Source: Campylobacter coli LMG 9860 (GTDB lineage: Bacteria > Campylobacterota > Campylobacteria > Campylobacterales > Campylobacteraceae). From it: DNA of 45,155 bases. Shown in pieces: positions 35,697 to 45,155 of this stretch (position 1 is the stretch's first letter; every line of letters begins with the position of its first letter). Location of the stretch: the NCBI RefSeq assembly GCF_000254135.1, contig NZ_AINS01000015.1, positions 1-45,155 on the forward strand. Reading direction: 5' to 3'. Below the pieces are notes generated by a model. That model saw only the letters and a list, made by a program, of their open reading frames with translations, had not been told where the DNA came from and made no database searches. Both the position numbers and the translations under genes were made by a program.

Positions 35697-36392
35697 ATGA
35701 GAAAATGGTTTAAATTTTTTATCTTTATCGTTTTAATTGCTCTAATAATTTATGTGATTCATGGTTTGGTTAAAAATGATTTCTCCTTGGAAGAATTTAT
35801 TATAAGAATTTGGAATGAACATGTTGAAACTTGGGGCTACTTGATACTTTTTTGCTGGAGTATTTTAGAGGGTGAGCTTGGACTTATTTTTGCTGGACTT
35901 GCAGCCCATGATGGAAAAATGCATGTAGTATTAGCTATATTTATAGCTGGCTTGGGTGGCTTTGTTGGGGATCAAATTTATTTTTATATAGGAAGATATA
36001 ACAAACGCTATATTCAAAAGAAACTCCGTTCGCAAAGGCGTAAATTCGCCGTAGCGCACTTACTTTTACAGCGTTTTGGTTGGCCTATTATTTTTATACA
36101 ACGCTATATGTATGGTTTTAGAACTGTAATCCCTATGAGCATAGGTATTACGCGTTATAGTGCTAAAAAATTTGCCATTATCAATCTTCTTAGCGCTTGG
36201 GTTTGGGCTGCTATTACCATACTTTTAGCTTGGCATTTTGGTAATTTAATCCAGAATTTTTTAACCTGGGCTAAAAATCATTGGTATTTAGCTGCTATTA
36301 TGATAATATGTTTTTTATCTTTACTTGTTTTCACCTTTAAACAAATTGAAAAAGCTATACTTAAAGAAAAAAGGAAAAAAAATGATATTTGA
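35697..36392 (+). CDS. DedA-family (SNARE-associated/VTT) membrane protein
   Basis: This 231-residue polytopic protein of the DedA family has family motifs LEGELGLIFAGLAA, GDQIYFYIGRY and the arginine-containing FIQRYMYGFRTVIPM. DedA proteins act in lipid carrier recycling and membrane homeostasis, and some members flip undecaprenyl phosphate or phospholipids. The start follows GGAGG. It overlaps pepA by 11 nt. Probable counterpart: Cj0928. Confidence 0.92.
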   Translation: MRKWFKFFIFIVLIALIIYVIHGLVKNDFSLEEFIIRIWNEHVETWGYLILFCWSILEGELGLIFAGLAAHDGKMHVVLAIFIAGLGGFVGDQIYFYIGRYNKRYIQKKLRSQRRKFAVAHLLLQRFGWPIIFIQRYMYGFRTVIPMSIGITRYSAKKFAIINLLSAWVWAAITILLAWHFGNLIQNFLTWAKNHWYLAAIMIICFLSLLVFTFKQIEKAILKEKRKKNDI

Positions 36393-37833
36393 ATTAAGTG
36401 ATAAAAAAATTCATGGTATAAAAGCAGATTTTGAACTTGTTTTTATACAAGATAAAAATCTAAAACCATTCACAAATGAAAAAGATTTTTTTAAATTAAA
36501 TAACTATACAGGCGAGGGAATTTTACTCGATTTAAACAATAAAAGATTATTTATAGAACTTAAAAGTTTAAATTATGAGGATATAAGATTAGCACTTTAC
36601 ACTGCTTATAAAAATTTAGAAAAATTAAACATTAAAAGCGTAAAACTTCCTAGCATATTAGGTGATTGCGTTGTGAGAAGTTTTACTTCTTTGGTTGAGG
36701 GTGTGCTTTTTGGAGCTTATAAATTTGATAAATACAAAAGCGAAAAAAAAGAAAGCACTTTAGAAAAATTTATAATTTCTGCCGAAGAACTAAATGCTAA
36801 AAAAATTAATCTCGATGAAGCAAAAATAGGTCTTTTACGCGGTGAAATTCTAGCCAATGCGACAAATTTTGCCAAAGATATAGTTAATGAAATTCCTGAA
36901 ATTTATACTCCTTTAAAAATGGCGGAAGATGCTCAAAATTTAGCTAAAAAAAATAAAAATATCACATGCAAAATTTGCGATGAAAAATTTCTTGCTAAAG
37001 AAAAAATGAATGCATTCTTAGCTGTCAATCGTGCTTCTGCTCATCCGCCGCGTCTGATCCACCTTAGCTATAAAGCTAAAAATGCTAAAAAGCGTATAGT
37101 ATTTGTAGGCAAAGGCTTAACTTACGATAGTGGTGGCTTGAGCCTAAAACCTGCTGATTATATGCTTACTATGAAAGCGGATAAAAGCGGAGCTGCAGCT
37201 GCGATGGGAATTATTAAAGCGGTTGCCGAGCTCGCTTTAGAATTAGAAGTACATTGCATCTTAGGTGCAACTGAAAATATGATAGGTGGAAACGCTTATA
37301 AACCAGATGATGTTTTAATTTCGCGCGAAGGCGTGAGTATAGAAGTAAGAAATACCGATGCTGAAGGGCGTTTGGTTTTAGCTGATTGTTTATCTTATGC
37401 TCAGGATTTAAAACCTGATTTACTCATTGATATGGCGACTCTTACAGGAGCTTGCGTTGTGGGGCTTGGGGAATTTACAAGTGGTATTATGGGAAATAAT
37501 GAAGAATTGCAAAATGAATTTTATTTAAGCTCTAAAAAAAGTGGAGAATATACAACCATACTACACTTTAACCCGCATTTAAAAGAACTTATAAAGTCAA
37601 ATATTGCTGATGTTAGTAATTCTGCTTCTAGTCGTTATGGTGGTGCAATTACAGCTGGGTTATTTTTAGATAAATTCATACGCAAAGAATATAAAGATAA
37701 ATGGCTCCACCTTGACATAGCAGGACCTGCTTACATAGAAAAATCTTGGGGCTATAATAGCTTTGGTGCGGGTGGAACAGGAGTTAGAATGTGTGTTAAT
37801 TTTTTAATTCATCTTTTAAGGAAAAATAAATGA
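36382..37833 (+). CDS. pepA: leucyl aminopeptidase (M17)
   Basis: This 483-residue cytosolic zinc/manganese aminopeptidase releases N-terminal residues. Metal- and substrate-binding motifs are VGKGLTYDSGGLSLKP, MKADKSGAAAAMG and the M17 signature NTDAEGRLVLADC, with MATLTGA following. The ATG at 36382 follows AAAAGG and is preferred over an in-frame extension into the DedA gene. It overlaps dedA by 11 nt and ychF by 4 nt. It fits peptide catabolism. Probable counterpart: Cj0929. Confidence 0.95.
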   Translation: MIFELSDKKIHGIKADFELVFIQDKNLKPFTNEKDFFKLNNYTGEGILLDLNNKRLFIELKSLNYEDIRLALYTAYKNLEKLNIKSVKLPSILGDCVVRSFTSLVEGVLFGAYKFDKYKSEKKESTLEKFIISAEELNAKKINLDEAKIGLLRGEILANATNFAKDIVNEIPEIYTPLKMAEDAQNLAKKNKNITCKICDEKFLAKEKMNAFLAVNRASAHPPRLIHLSYKAKNAKKRIVFVGKGLTYDSGGLSLKPADYMLTMKADKSGAAAAMGIIKAVAELALELEVHCILGATENMIGGNAYKPDDVLISREGVSIEVRNTDAEGRLVLADCLSYAQDLKPDLLIDMATLTGACVVGLGEFTSGIMGNNEELQNEFYLSSKKSGEYTTILHFNPHLKELIKSNIADVSNSASSRYGGAITAGLFLDKFIRKEYKDKWLHLDIAGPAYIEKSWGYNSFGAGGTGVRMCVNFLIHLLRKNK

Positions 37834-38933
37834 GTTTAAGCGTCGGTATAGTAGGTCTTCCAAATGTTGGAAAATCAACTACTTTTAATGCCTTAACCAA
37901 GGCACAAAATGCACAAAGTGCAAATTATCCCTTTTGTACCATAGAACCTAATAAGGCTATGGTTGAAGTTCCTGATCTAAGATTAAATGAACTTGCCAAA
38001 ATTGTAAAACCTGAAAGAATTATGCATTCATTGATAGAATTTGTAGATATTGCAGGGCTTGTAAAAGGTGCGAGCAAGGGCGAGGGATTGGGAAATAAGT
38101 TTCTCTCCAATATACGTGAAACAGAAGTAATTTTACACATTGTGCGATGTTTTGATGAAGAAAACATCACCCATGTTGAAGGAGGTGTTGATCCTTTAAG
38201 GGATGTTGAGATCATTAATACAGAGCTTATTTTAGCAGATATAGAACAGCTTGGTAAAAAAATAGAAAAACTCAATAAAGAAGCTAGAGCAAATACCAAA
38301 GGTGCAAAAGAAAGTCTAGAAATGGCAAATTCTTTGCTTGAACATTTAAATAAAGGTCTTCCAGCTAGCACCTATTTGCAAAAAGAAGATGAGATTTTTC
38401 AAGCTTTAAATAAAGAGCTAAGACTTCTTTCTGCCAAAGAAGTGATTTATGGGGCAAATGTTGATGAAAATGGTATTAGCGAAGATAACGAGTATGTAAA
38501 AATTTTAAAAGACTATGCTAATAAGAACAATCACGAAGTTATCAAGCTTTGCGCTAAGATAGAAGAAGAATTAGTTGGCTTAAGTAATGAGGAAAGTGCT
38601 GAATTTCTAAGCTCTTTAGGTGTAAATGAAAGTGGGCTTGATCAAATCATACGCACTGCTTTTTCTAAACTTGGACTCATAAGCTATTTTACAGCAGGAG
38701 TTTTAGAAGTGCGTTCTTGGACTATTAAAAAAGGCTGGAAAGCTCCAAAAGCTGCTAGCGTGATTCATAATGATTTTGAAAAAGGTTTTATCAAAGCAGA
38801 AGTGATTTCTTATGAAGATTTTATCACCTACAAAGGAGAAAATGGCGCTAAAGAGGCGGGAAAATTGCGTCTTGAAGGAAAAGATTATATCGTCTTAGAT
38901 GGCGATGTGATGCACTTTAGATTTAATGTTTAG
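37830..38933 (+). CDS. ychF: ribosome-binding ATPase YchF
   Basis: This 367-residue OLA1/YchF protein is a TRAFAC-class P-loop protein that prefers ATP. It has G1 GLPNVGKST, G3 DIAGLVKGAS, and a G4-like NVDENG in place of NKxD, the basis of its ATP preference. A coiled-coil insertion (about residues 130-190) and a C-terminal TGS domain follow. It is the last gene of the operon and ends within a terminator hairpin shared with argH. Probable counterpart: Cj0930. Confidence 0.95.
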   Translation: MSLSVGIVGLPNVGKSTTFNALTKAQNAQSANYPFCTIEPNKAMVEVPDLRLNELAKIVKPERIMHSLIEFVDIAGLVKGASKGEGLGNKFLSNIRETEVILHIVRCFDEENITHVEGGVDPLRDVEIINTELILADIEQLGKKIEKLNKEARANTKGAKESLEMANSLLEHLNKGLPASTYLQKEDEIFQALNKELRLLSAKEVIYGANVDENGISEDNEYVKILKDYANKNNHEVIKLCAKIEEELVGLSNEESAEFLSSLGVNESGLDQIIRTAFSKLGLISYFTAGVLEVRSWTIKKGWKAPKAASVIHNDFEKGFIKAEVISYEDFITYKGENGAKEAGKLRLEGKDYIVLDGDVMHFRFNV

Positions 38934-38953
38934 GCAAAATTAGCCTAAACATT
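38925..38953. terminator. bidirectional terminator hairpin formed by two coding ends
   Basis: AATGTTTAGGC and GCCTAAACATT form a perfect 11-bp stem with a 7-nt loop. The left arm contains the last codons and stop of ychF, and the right arm contains the last codons of argH on the other strand. Only 6 nt separate the two genes. Confidence 0.7.
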
Positions 38954-40325
38954 CAAGAAATTTTTCTAAAATTTGAATTTGTTTTTCTACACTAGCAACT
39001 GAGCTTGAACCTTCACTTTGTTTAGAATTTAAAGAATTTTCAAAATCAAGCAATTTCATCGCTTTTTCATCAAAGATAGGATCTATTTTTGAAAGATCTT
39101 CGATATCACTTATATCAATCCCTTGTTTTTCAGCTTGTGCGACCACATTACCGACTATAAAATGCGCTTTTCTAAAAGGAATATTTTTTTCTCGCACTAA
39201 ATAATCTGCCAAATCTGTAGCCAACAAATGCCCTTTTTTGCAAGATTTTAACATATTTTCTTCATTGATTTTTACTTCTTTTAACATAGCATTTAAAATA
39301 ATCAAACTATCTTTTGCTGTTTTAACACTATCAAAAAGTCCTTCTTTATCTTCTTGCATGTCTTTATTGTAAGCTAAAGGAAGTGCCTTCATAATCGTTA
39401 AAAGAGAAATCAAATTTCCATAAACACGCCCTGTTTTTCCGCGTATAAGTTCGCAAACATCGGGATTTTTTTTCTGTGGCATGATAGAACTTCCTGTTGA
39501 AAAACTATCGCTTATGGTTAAAAATCCAAATTCTGAAGCAGAAAATAAAATCATCTCTTCGCAAAGTCTTGAAGTGTGTGTAAAAATCACTGCTATATCA
39601 TAAAGTAAATCAAGCGCAAAATCCCTATCACTCACTCCATCCATGGCATTTGGCATAATGTCTTTAAAGCCTAAAATTTGAGCGCTAAGATTGCGATTTG
39701 TTGCATAGCTAGTTCCCGCACAAGCACAAGAACCTAGCGGGGAAAAATCCGCAAGCTCTAAACTATTTTGCAAACGCTTGATATCACGCATAAACATAAA
39801 AGCATAGCTTAAGATATAAAAAGAAAAACTTATAGGTTGTGCATGTTGCAAATGCGTAAAGCTTGGCATAATAGTTCTTTTATGCGCTCTAGCATGAGAA
39901 AGTAGAGTTTGGATAAGTTCTTTTAAAAGCATTATAAGTTCTAAATGGGACTTTTTGGTAAATAATTTAAAATCAGTTGCAACCTGATCATTGCGACTGC
40001 GAGCTGTGTGAAGTCTTCCGCCTATTTCACTTCCTATAAGCTCACTTAAACGCTTTTCTATAGCCATATGAATGTCTTCGTCTTCTATATTGAAAACAAA
40101 GCGATTTTGATCTATCTCGACTCTAACCTGCTCTAAACCTTTTACAATAGCCTCTAGCTCATCTTTTTTTAAGATTCCGCAATTTTCAAGCATAGTAGCA
40201 TGAGCAATAGAACCCTGTATGTCTTCCACATACAAAGCTCTATCTATATTTAAACTTGCATTAAATTCTTTTAAGAGTTCGTTGCTTGCTTCGCTAAAGC
40301 GTCCTGACCACATCTCATTTTTCAT
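38940..40325 (-). CDS. argH: argininosuccinate lyase
   Basis: ArgH splits argininosuccinate into arginine and fumarate, the last step of arginine synthesis. The 461-residue protein of the fumarase/aspartase superfamily has the signature [13 protein letters not shown] with the catalytic Ser, and also [12 protein letters not shown] and [13 protein letters not shown] chose the ATG at 40325, 7 nt after AAGG, over a TTG one codon earlier. It lies 9 nt from pckA on the same strand. Probable counterpart: Cj0931c. Confidence 0.95.
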   Translation of the reverse strand: MKNEMWSGRFSEASNELLKEFNASLNIDRALYVEDIQGSIAHATMLENCGILKKDELEAIVKGLEQVRVEIDQNRFVFNIEDEDIHMAIEKRLSELIGSEIGGRLHTARSRNDQVATDFKLFTKKSHLELIMLLKELIQTLLSHARAHKRTIMPSFTHLQHAQPISFSFYILSYAFMFMRDIKRLQNSLELADFSPLGSCACAGTSYATNRNLSAQILGFKDIMPNAMDGVSDRDFALDLLYDIAVIFTHTSRLCEEMILFSASEFGFLTISDSFSTGSSIMPQKKNPDVCELIRGKTGRVYGNLISLLTIMKALPLAYNKDMQEDKEGLFDSVKTAKDSLIILNAMLKEVKINEENMLKSCKKGHLLATDLADYLVREKNIPFRKAHFIVGNVVAQAEKQGIDISDIEDLSKIDPIFDEKAMKLLDFENSLNSKQSEGSSSVASVEKQIQILEKFLECLG

Positions 40326-40334
40326 CAATGCGCC

Positions 40335-41909
40335 TTAAATTTTAGGTCCAAACTGACTGTATTCTACACCCTCTTTGACATCTTCATAGCGTTTGAAATT
40401 ATCGCTGAACATTTTTGCTAATTTATTTCTAGTGGCGATAAATTCATCCTTATCTTTCCAAGTATTGATAGGATTTAAAAGAGAGCTTTCCACACCAGCT
40501 AAAGTTTTAGGAATAGCTAAATTAAATACATCAAAATTTTCAAATTCACACTGTGTAATACTTCCATCTAAAATAGCATTAATGCAAGCTCTAGTAGCCT
40601 TTATACTCATTCTTTTGCCCACGCCATAGCTTCCACCGCTCCAGCCTGTATTAACAAGATAAACATTTACTTCATGTTTGTCAATTTTTTCTCCAAGCAA
40701 TCTTGCATAAACTGTTGGATGCAAAGGCATAAAAGGCTCGCCAAAGCAAGCTGAAAAAGTAGCTTGAGGCTCTGTAATCCCTCTTTCTGTTCCAGCTACT
40801 TTTGCTGTATAACCACTTAAAAAATAATACATAGCCTGCTCTTTGCTAAGTTTGCTTACAGGAGGTAAAATTCCAAAAGCATCTGCACTTAGAAAAATAA
40901 TATTTTTTGGATGACCTGCTTTTAAGCTTGGTTCATGATTTTCTATATGTTCTATAGGATAAGAAACTCTAGTATTTTCAGTCTTTGAAGCATCGCTATA
41001 ATCTACGCTCTTATCACTTCTTAAAACCACATTTTCCAAAAGTGCATTTCTCTTAATCGCTCCATAAATTTCAGGTTCACTCTCAGGATCAAGATTGATA
41101 GTTTTTGCATAACATCCACCCTCGAAATTAAACACTCCTTCATCATCCCATCCATGCTCGTCATCGCCTATAAGCTTTCTTTTTGGATCGGTAGAAAGAG
41201 TTGTTTTTCCAGTGCCACTCAGGCCAAAGAAAAGTGCAACATCGCCTTTTTCACCAACATTTGCACTACAATGCATAGAAAGCTTATTTTCAAGAGGTAG
41301 CCAATAATTCATCATGGAAAAAATTCCTTTTTTCATCTCGCCGCCATACCAAGTTCCGCCAATAACTGCAATATTTTCTTCTATGTTAAAAATCACAAAA
41401 ACTTCAGAATTTAAACCATTCTTTTCATAGTCTTTATTGACACATTTGCATGCATTATAAACGATAAAATCGGCTTTAAATTCATCAAGCTCTTTATCAT
41501 TAGGACGAATGAACATATTTTTTACAAAATGTGCTTGCCATGCAATTTCAGTTACAAATCTTATAGCCTTACGACTTTTCAAAGAAGCGCCGCAAAAAAC
41601 ATCTTGCACATAAATTTCTTTATTGCTTAATTCTTTTCTAGCCTTCATTAAAAGCTCATCAAAAAGTTCTTTAGTGATTGCTTGATTGACTTTACCCCAA
41701 GCTATATACTTGCTAGAAGGGTCTTGTTTTACAAAATATTTATCCTTTGGACTTCTTCCTGTAAAAATTCCCGTATCTACAGTAAAAGTTCCATTATCCG
41801 TGCATTGCCCCTCTTCATTCTTTTTCTCATGTTCATAGAGTTCATCAAAACTTAAATTATGATAAACTTTTTTTATATTTTCCAAACCTAAATTTTCAAA
41901 TTTCTTCAT
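40335..41909 (-). CDS. pckA: phosphoenolpyruvate carboxykinase (ATP)
   Basis: This 524-residue enzyme converts oxaloacetate and ATP to PEP and CO2 for gluconeogenesis. The ATP-dependent class is shown by the kinase-1a loop [13 protein letters not shown] and the following [20 protein letters not shown], with [11 protein letters not shown] near the N-terminus. It lies between argH and pycB. PycB-PckA together route pyruvate to PEP, needed by an organism that grows on amino and organic acids. Probable counterpart: Cj0932c. Confidence 0.96.
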   Translation of the reverse strand: MKKFENLGLENIKKVYHNLSFDELYEHEKKNEEGQCTDNGTFTVDTGIFTGRSPKDKYFVKQDPSSKYIAWGKVNQAITKELFDELLMKARKELSNKEIYVQDVFCGASLKSRKAIRFVTEIAWQAHFVKNMFIRPNDKELDEFKADFIVYNACKCVNKDYEKNGLNSEVFVIFNIEENIAVIGGTWYGGEMKKGIFSMMNYWLPLENKLSMHCSANVGEKGDVALFFGLSGTGKTTLSTDPKRKLIGDDEHGWDDEGVFNFEGGCYAKTINLDPESEPEIYGAIKRNALLENVVLRSDKSVDYSDASKTENTRVSYPIEHIENHEPSLKAGHPKNIIFLSADAFGILPPVSKLSKEQAMYYFLSGYTAKVAGTERGITEPQATFSACFGEPFMPLHPTVYARLLGEKIDKHEVNVYLVNTGWSGGSYGVGKRMSIKATRACINAILDGSITQCEFENFDVFNLAIPKTLAGVESSLLNPINTWKDKDEFIATRNKLAKMFSDNFKRYEDVKEGVEYSQFGPKI

Positions 41910-41917
41910 TTAAAACC

Positions 41918-43711
41918 TCAATTATTTTTATATATTGCGACTAAATTATTTTCGCTAACACTATCACCCGTCTTGACACAAATTTTTTCTATTATGCCAT
42001 CTTTTGGTGCACTAACTTCTATCTCCATTTTCATAGCTTCTAAAATCATAACAACTTGACCCGATTTTACCTCTTCACCTTCATTAATATAAATTTTAAA
42101 TACATTACCCGAAATTCCAGCTTGTATACCTTCGCTTGAATCCGCATCTTGCATTATATCTTCTTGAGTATCTGCTTTGTGAATACTTTTAATATTTACA
42201 TCTTTATCAAAGCCTGCACTTATTTCTACATGATATTTGTTTCCATTAACTGAAACTGTAAATTTATTCTCATCAATACCAGTAGAATTTTGTTTTGGCG
42301 CAGACACATTCTTGCGCACATTAACTTTAGCTTCACCTTTTAAATACGCTATACCTTTTTCTTTACAAGCTGCTGCAATGAAAATATTTTCCTCGCTTAC
42401 TGCTATGCCCTCTTTTTCAAGTAAACTCTTAACATAAGCTATACTTTTGGTTTCATCCTTATCCGCTATATCGATAGCAAGTTCTGTAGTGGGCTCTAAA
42501 TTTAGCTGTTTAGCTGCAAGTTTTTTAACTTCAGCATCAGGCTCGACAGGAGTTTTACCAAAATATCCCAATACCATTTTTCCATAACCTTCAGCAATTT
42601 TTTCCCAAGATCCAAACATGACATTGTTAAAAGCTTGTTGAAAATAAAATTGAGAAACAGGAGTTACAGAAGTTCCAAAACCACCTTTTTCCACAACTTC
42701 ACGCATAGCATGAATAACTTCTGGGAATTTATCGAGTATATTATTATCCCTCATCATTTGAGTATTGGCAGTTAAAGCTCCTCCTGGCATAGGAGAGAAT
42801 GGGATTAAAGGACTTACCATTGTAGCTTCAGGCGGTAAAAAATACTCTTTTAAAGAATCTTTTAAAACTGCTTCATATTTTAAAATCTTTTCTTCTTCTA
42901 ATCCACCCAAATCATAATTTTTACCTTTTAAAGCATGCATCATAGTTAAAATATCAGGCTGTGAAGTACCCCCACTCACAGGAGCTGCTGCTAAATCTAT
43001 ACCATCAACCCCAGCTTCCAATGCTGCTAAATAACAAGCTATACTCACTCCTGCAGTTTCATGCGTATGAAGTCTTATATGCACATCTTGTGGTAAATTT
43101 TTTCTAGCCATTTTAATGGTTTCATAAATTTTATTTGGATTTGAAGTTCCGCTAGCATCCTTAAAACAAATACTATCAAAAGGAATTTCAGCAGCTAAAA
43201 TTTCTTTTAATATTCTTTCATAAAATGGTACATCGTGGGCACCTTGACAATTTGGTGGTAAATCCATTAAAGTAATTGTGATTTCATGTTTTAAGCCGTA
43301 TTTTTTAATACATTCTCCACTGAATTTAAGATTATTTACATCGTTTAAAGCATCGAAATTTCTAATTGTTGTAGTGCCATGCTTAGCAAAAAGTTTGGCA
43401 TGTAAATCAATAAGCTCTTTACTTCCTGTATCCAAAGTAACAGTATTTACACCTCTTGCTAAAGTTTGCAAATTCGCATCTTTTCCAACAATCGAACGGA
43501 ATTTATCCATCATTTCAAAAGCATCTTCATTAAGGTAAAAATAAAGGCTTTGAAACCTTGCTCCACCTCCAAATTCAAAATGAGTTATCCCTGCTTCTTT
43601 AGCTGCTTCTACTGCTGGAAAAAAATCTTGCATTAAGACTCTAGCCCCGTAAACAGATTGAAAACCATCTCTAAAACTTGTATCCATAACATCTATAAAT
43701 TTTTTAGCCAT
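41918..43711 (-). CDS. pycB: pyruvate carboxylase subunit B
   Basis: This 597-residue protein carries the carboxyltransferase and biotin-carrier parts of a two-subunit pyruvate carboxylase. The biotin carboxylase subunit (PycA) must be encoded elsewhere. The N-terminal TIM-barrel domain starts DTSFRDGFQSV, with HTHETAG as metal-binding histidines, followed by a PYC/OADA conserved domain. The C-terminal biotinyl domain has EAMKMEIE, with biotin on Lys561. Oxaloacetate decarboxylase alpha subunits have the same layout, but pairing with pckA favours PycB. Probable counterpart: Cj0933c. Confidence 0.93.
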   Translation of the reverse strand: MAKKFIDVMDTSFRDGFQSVYGARVLMQDFFPAVEAAKEAGITHFEFGGGARFQSLYFYLNEDAFEMMDKFRSIVGKDANLQTLARGVNTVTLDTGSKELIDLHAKLFAKHGTTTIRNFDALNDVNNLKFSGECIKKYGLKHEITITLMDLPPNCQGAHDVPFYERILKEILAAEIPFDSICFKDASGTSNPNKIYETIKMARKNLPQDVHIRLHTHETAGVSIACYLAALEAGVDGIDLAAAPVSGGTSQPDILTMMHALKGKNYDLGGLEEEKILKYEAVLKDSLKEYFLPPEATMVSPLIPFSPMPGGALTANTQMMRDNNILDKFPEVIHAMREVVEKGGFGTSVTPVSQFYFQQAFNNVMFGSWEKIAEGYGKMVLGYFGKTPVEPDAEVKKLAAKQLNLEPTTELAIDIADKDETKSIAYVKSLLEKEGIAVSEENIFIAAACKEKGIAYLKGEAKVNVRKNVSAPKQNSTGIDENKFTVSVNGNKYHVEISAGFDKDVNIKSIHKADTQEDIMQDADSSEGIQAGISGNVFKIYINEGEEVKSGQVVMILEAMKMEIEVSAPKDGIIEKICVKTGDSVSENNLVAIYKNN

Positions 43712-43733
43712 TTATTTTCCTTATATGAAATAA

Positions 43734-45083
43734 TTAAGAAATTTTAACAAAAATTTGATAACACATTATGCAAATAATTGCTATAGGTGATATAAAACGA
43801 ATAAAAAATAGCCAAATTGTAAATATTTGACGATTTACAAATTTGGAAAATATTTTATAAATTCGCTTTTTATCCACAAAAAAACCTACAAATATAGAAC
43901 TTACAATCGCCCCTAGGGGAAGTAATATATTAGAAGTCACCTTATCTAAAAGAGTAAAAAAATCTTTTCCAAAAATACTAAATAAACTAGAAAAATGAGT
44001 ATTTAAAGATAAAATACAACAAATTCCCAATACAAAAACGATAAAACCTATAAATGATAAAGCTTTAATACGAGAAATTTTATAATTATTAACCACATAG
44101 AAAGTCAGAGGCTCTATCATTGAAACCGCAGAAGTAATACCTGCGAAAAAAAGTGCCAAGAAAAAACAAAAGGCTAAAACATAACCTAAAATTCCAAGCT
44201 CATTAAATAAACTCATCAAAGATACAAATACTATTCCTGGACCTTGTATATTTGGATTTGCCTCAAATTCAAATATAAAAGTAAAAACTATAAGCCCCAT
44301 GATAAATGAGATAAGAAGATTAATCGAAACTATAAAAATAGAACTTTTGATAAAATTTATTTTTTTGCTTAAAGCCGCAGAATAAGTCACTATACAGCCT
44401 ATTCCTAAACATAATGTAAAAAAAGCAAGCCCTAAAGCTTCAGCAATAGAACTTAATTTAAAATTTGAAAAATCAGGATAAAAAAGATAAGAAAAAGCTT
44501 GCTTAAAACCATTTTGAAAACTCATACAATAAAGTAGCATAAAAATAAGCATGATAAAAAGACTTGGCATTATAACCACATTCAGTCTTTCAATGCCTTT
44601 TATTAAACCCTTAGACACAATCAATAAAGTAAGAAAAAAAGATAAAGAAAAAAATAAAATAGAATTGCTTAAATCAGCACTGATTAAAGTAGAAAAATCA
44701 CTTCCTGCTTGCTCTAAATTTTTAGGTAAATAATAAAGACTAGTCAAGGCATATTTTAAAACCCAACCCATAATTACCAAATAAAAAGAAAGAACAAAAA
44801 TTCCACCTAAGGTGAAAATTCCACCATAACGCCATCTTCTGGCATGACTTTTTGCAAGAGTATAGTAAGCATTTGCTAAATCACTTCTACTTAAACGCCC
44901 CATTGATACTTCAGCTAAAAAGATACTAAACCCTATACTAAGAGTAAAAAATAAATACAAAAGAACAAAAACAAAACCGCCATTTTCAGCGCTTAGGGTT
45001 GGAAATTTCCAAGCATTTCCCAAACCTACAGCCCCGCCTGCAACAGCTAAAATGAAACCTATTTTTGAAAAATATGTTCTCAT
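43734..45083 (-). CDS. Na+-dependent transporter, SNF (NSS) family, copy 1
   Basis: This 449-residue membrane protein has about 11-12 helices and the NSS signature near the N-terminus, GGAVGLGNAWKFPTLSAENGG, which forms the Na+ and substrate site in LeuT-like transporters. Family members import amino acids or amines with Na+. It lies 13 nt after a second gene of the same family, cut by the window edge, and 22 nt before pycB. Substrate unknown. Probable counterpart: Cj0934c. Confidence 0.92.
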   Translation of the reverse strand: MRTYFSKIGFILAVAGGAVGLGNAWKFPTLSAENGGFVFVLLYLFFTLSIGFSIFLAEVSMGRLSRSDLANAYYTLAKSHARRWRYGGIFTLGGIFVLSFYLVIMGWVLKYALTSLYYLPKNLEQAGSDFSTLISADLSNSILFFSLSFFLTLLIVSKGLIKGIERLNVVIMPSLFIMLIFMLLYCMSFQNGFKQAFSYLFYPDFSNFKLSSIAEALGLAFFTLCLGIGCIVTYSAALSKKINFIKSSIFIVSINLLISFIMGLIVFTFIFEFEANPNIQGPGIVFVSLMSLFNELGILGYVLAFCFFLALFFAGITSAVSMIEPLTFYVVNNYKISRIKALSFIGFIVFVLGICCILSLNTHFSSLFSIFGKDFFTLLDKVTSNILLPLGAIVSSIFVGFFVDKKRIYKIFSKFVNRQIFTIWLFFIRFISPIAIICIMCYQIFVKIS

Positions 45084-45096
45084 TTTTAATCCGATT

Positions 45097-45155
45097 TTAC
45101 TTTAAAAAAGCACTAATCATAACAACAATAACCGCCAAAGGCGAAATAAATCTTA
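45097..45155 (-). CDS. 3' end of a second SNF-family transporter (cut by window edge)
   Basis: Translation of the last bases on the minus strand gives RFISPLAVIVVMISAFLK and a TAA stop. This matches the C-terminus of the neighbouring transporter, IRFISPIAIICIMCYQIF. It is therefore very probably the end of a tandem paralogue upstream in the same operon, as recalled for Cj0935c. Only 18 codons are visible. Confidence 0.8.
   Translation of the reverse strand, partial: RFISPLAVIVVMISAFLK

Noticed and set aside
37925-38371. 148-codon minus-strand frame opposite ychF
   Set aside because: It lies fully within the conserved GTPase-like coding region, with no family resemblance or ribosome binding site.

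Overview
The window is AT-rich, densely packed chromosomal DNA of a Campylobacter jejuni-like member of the Campylobacterota. From memory, the gene order matches the Cj0888c-Cj0935c stretch of the C. jejuni reference chromosome (ciaB, peb1A/pebC, cheR-cheB, pgp2, pckA-pycB). I could not run a comparison, so locus correspondences are recalled. I saw no insertion sequence, prophage, CRISPR array, rRNA gene or compositional island. One tRNA gene is cut by the left edge.

Bases 1-13251 (minus strand): the 5' end of a tRNA-Gly gene, then, read from right to left, pheS-pheT-aroA-ispH-rpsA-(membrane protein)-serA-(response regulator)-(histidine kinase)-(ABC-F ATPase). Most junctions overlap by 1-14 nt. 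The only sizeable gap is 139 nt upstream of rpsA, so translation, shikimate, isoprenoid and serine genes may share transcripts with a two-component system.

Bases 13372-20106: a HIT protein, a DJ-1/ThiJ protein coupled to a 46-residue membrane protein, an amino-acid ABC permease/ATPase pair without its own binding protein, an alanine/glycine:cation symporter, and trmL-alr-pgp2. The last two of these act on peptidoglycan precursors and on helical cell shape.

Bases 20276-22259 (plus strand): a small copper-handling cluster. A decayed gene is followed by a PCu(A)C copper chaperone, an intact membrane-anchored protein of unknown family with conserved-looking Cys/Met residues, and a Sco/SenC thiol-copper protein. 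The decayed gene is a broken paralogue of the unknown protein. This is the part of the window most likely to hold an undescribed function.

Bases 22265-34204: cysM, hup, ciaB, a YciA-type thioesterase, cstA with its small partner ybdD, prs, the PEB1 aspartate/glutamate ABC transporter, and the chemotaxis adaptation enzymes cheR and a receiver-less cheB. The predicted CiaB protein carries an HEFGH zinc-peptidase-like motif.

Bases 34373-45155: a tight plus-strand operon rpiB-(coiled-coil protein)-apt-dedA-pepA-ychF. It converges on a minus-strand group argH-pckA-pycB followed by two tandem Na+-dependent SNF-family transporters, the second cut by the window edge. Amino-acid uptake and gluconeogenesis genes are prominent, which fits an asaccharolytic bacterium feeding on Asp, Glu, Ser and peptides.
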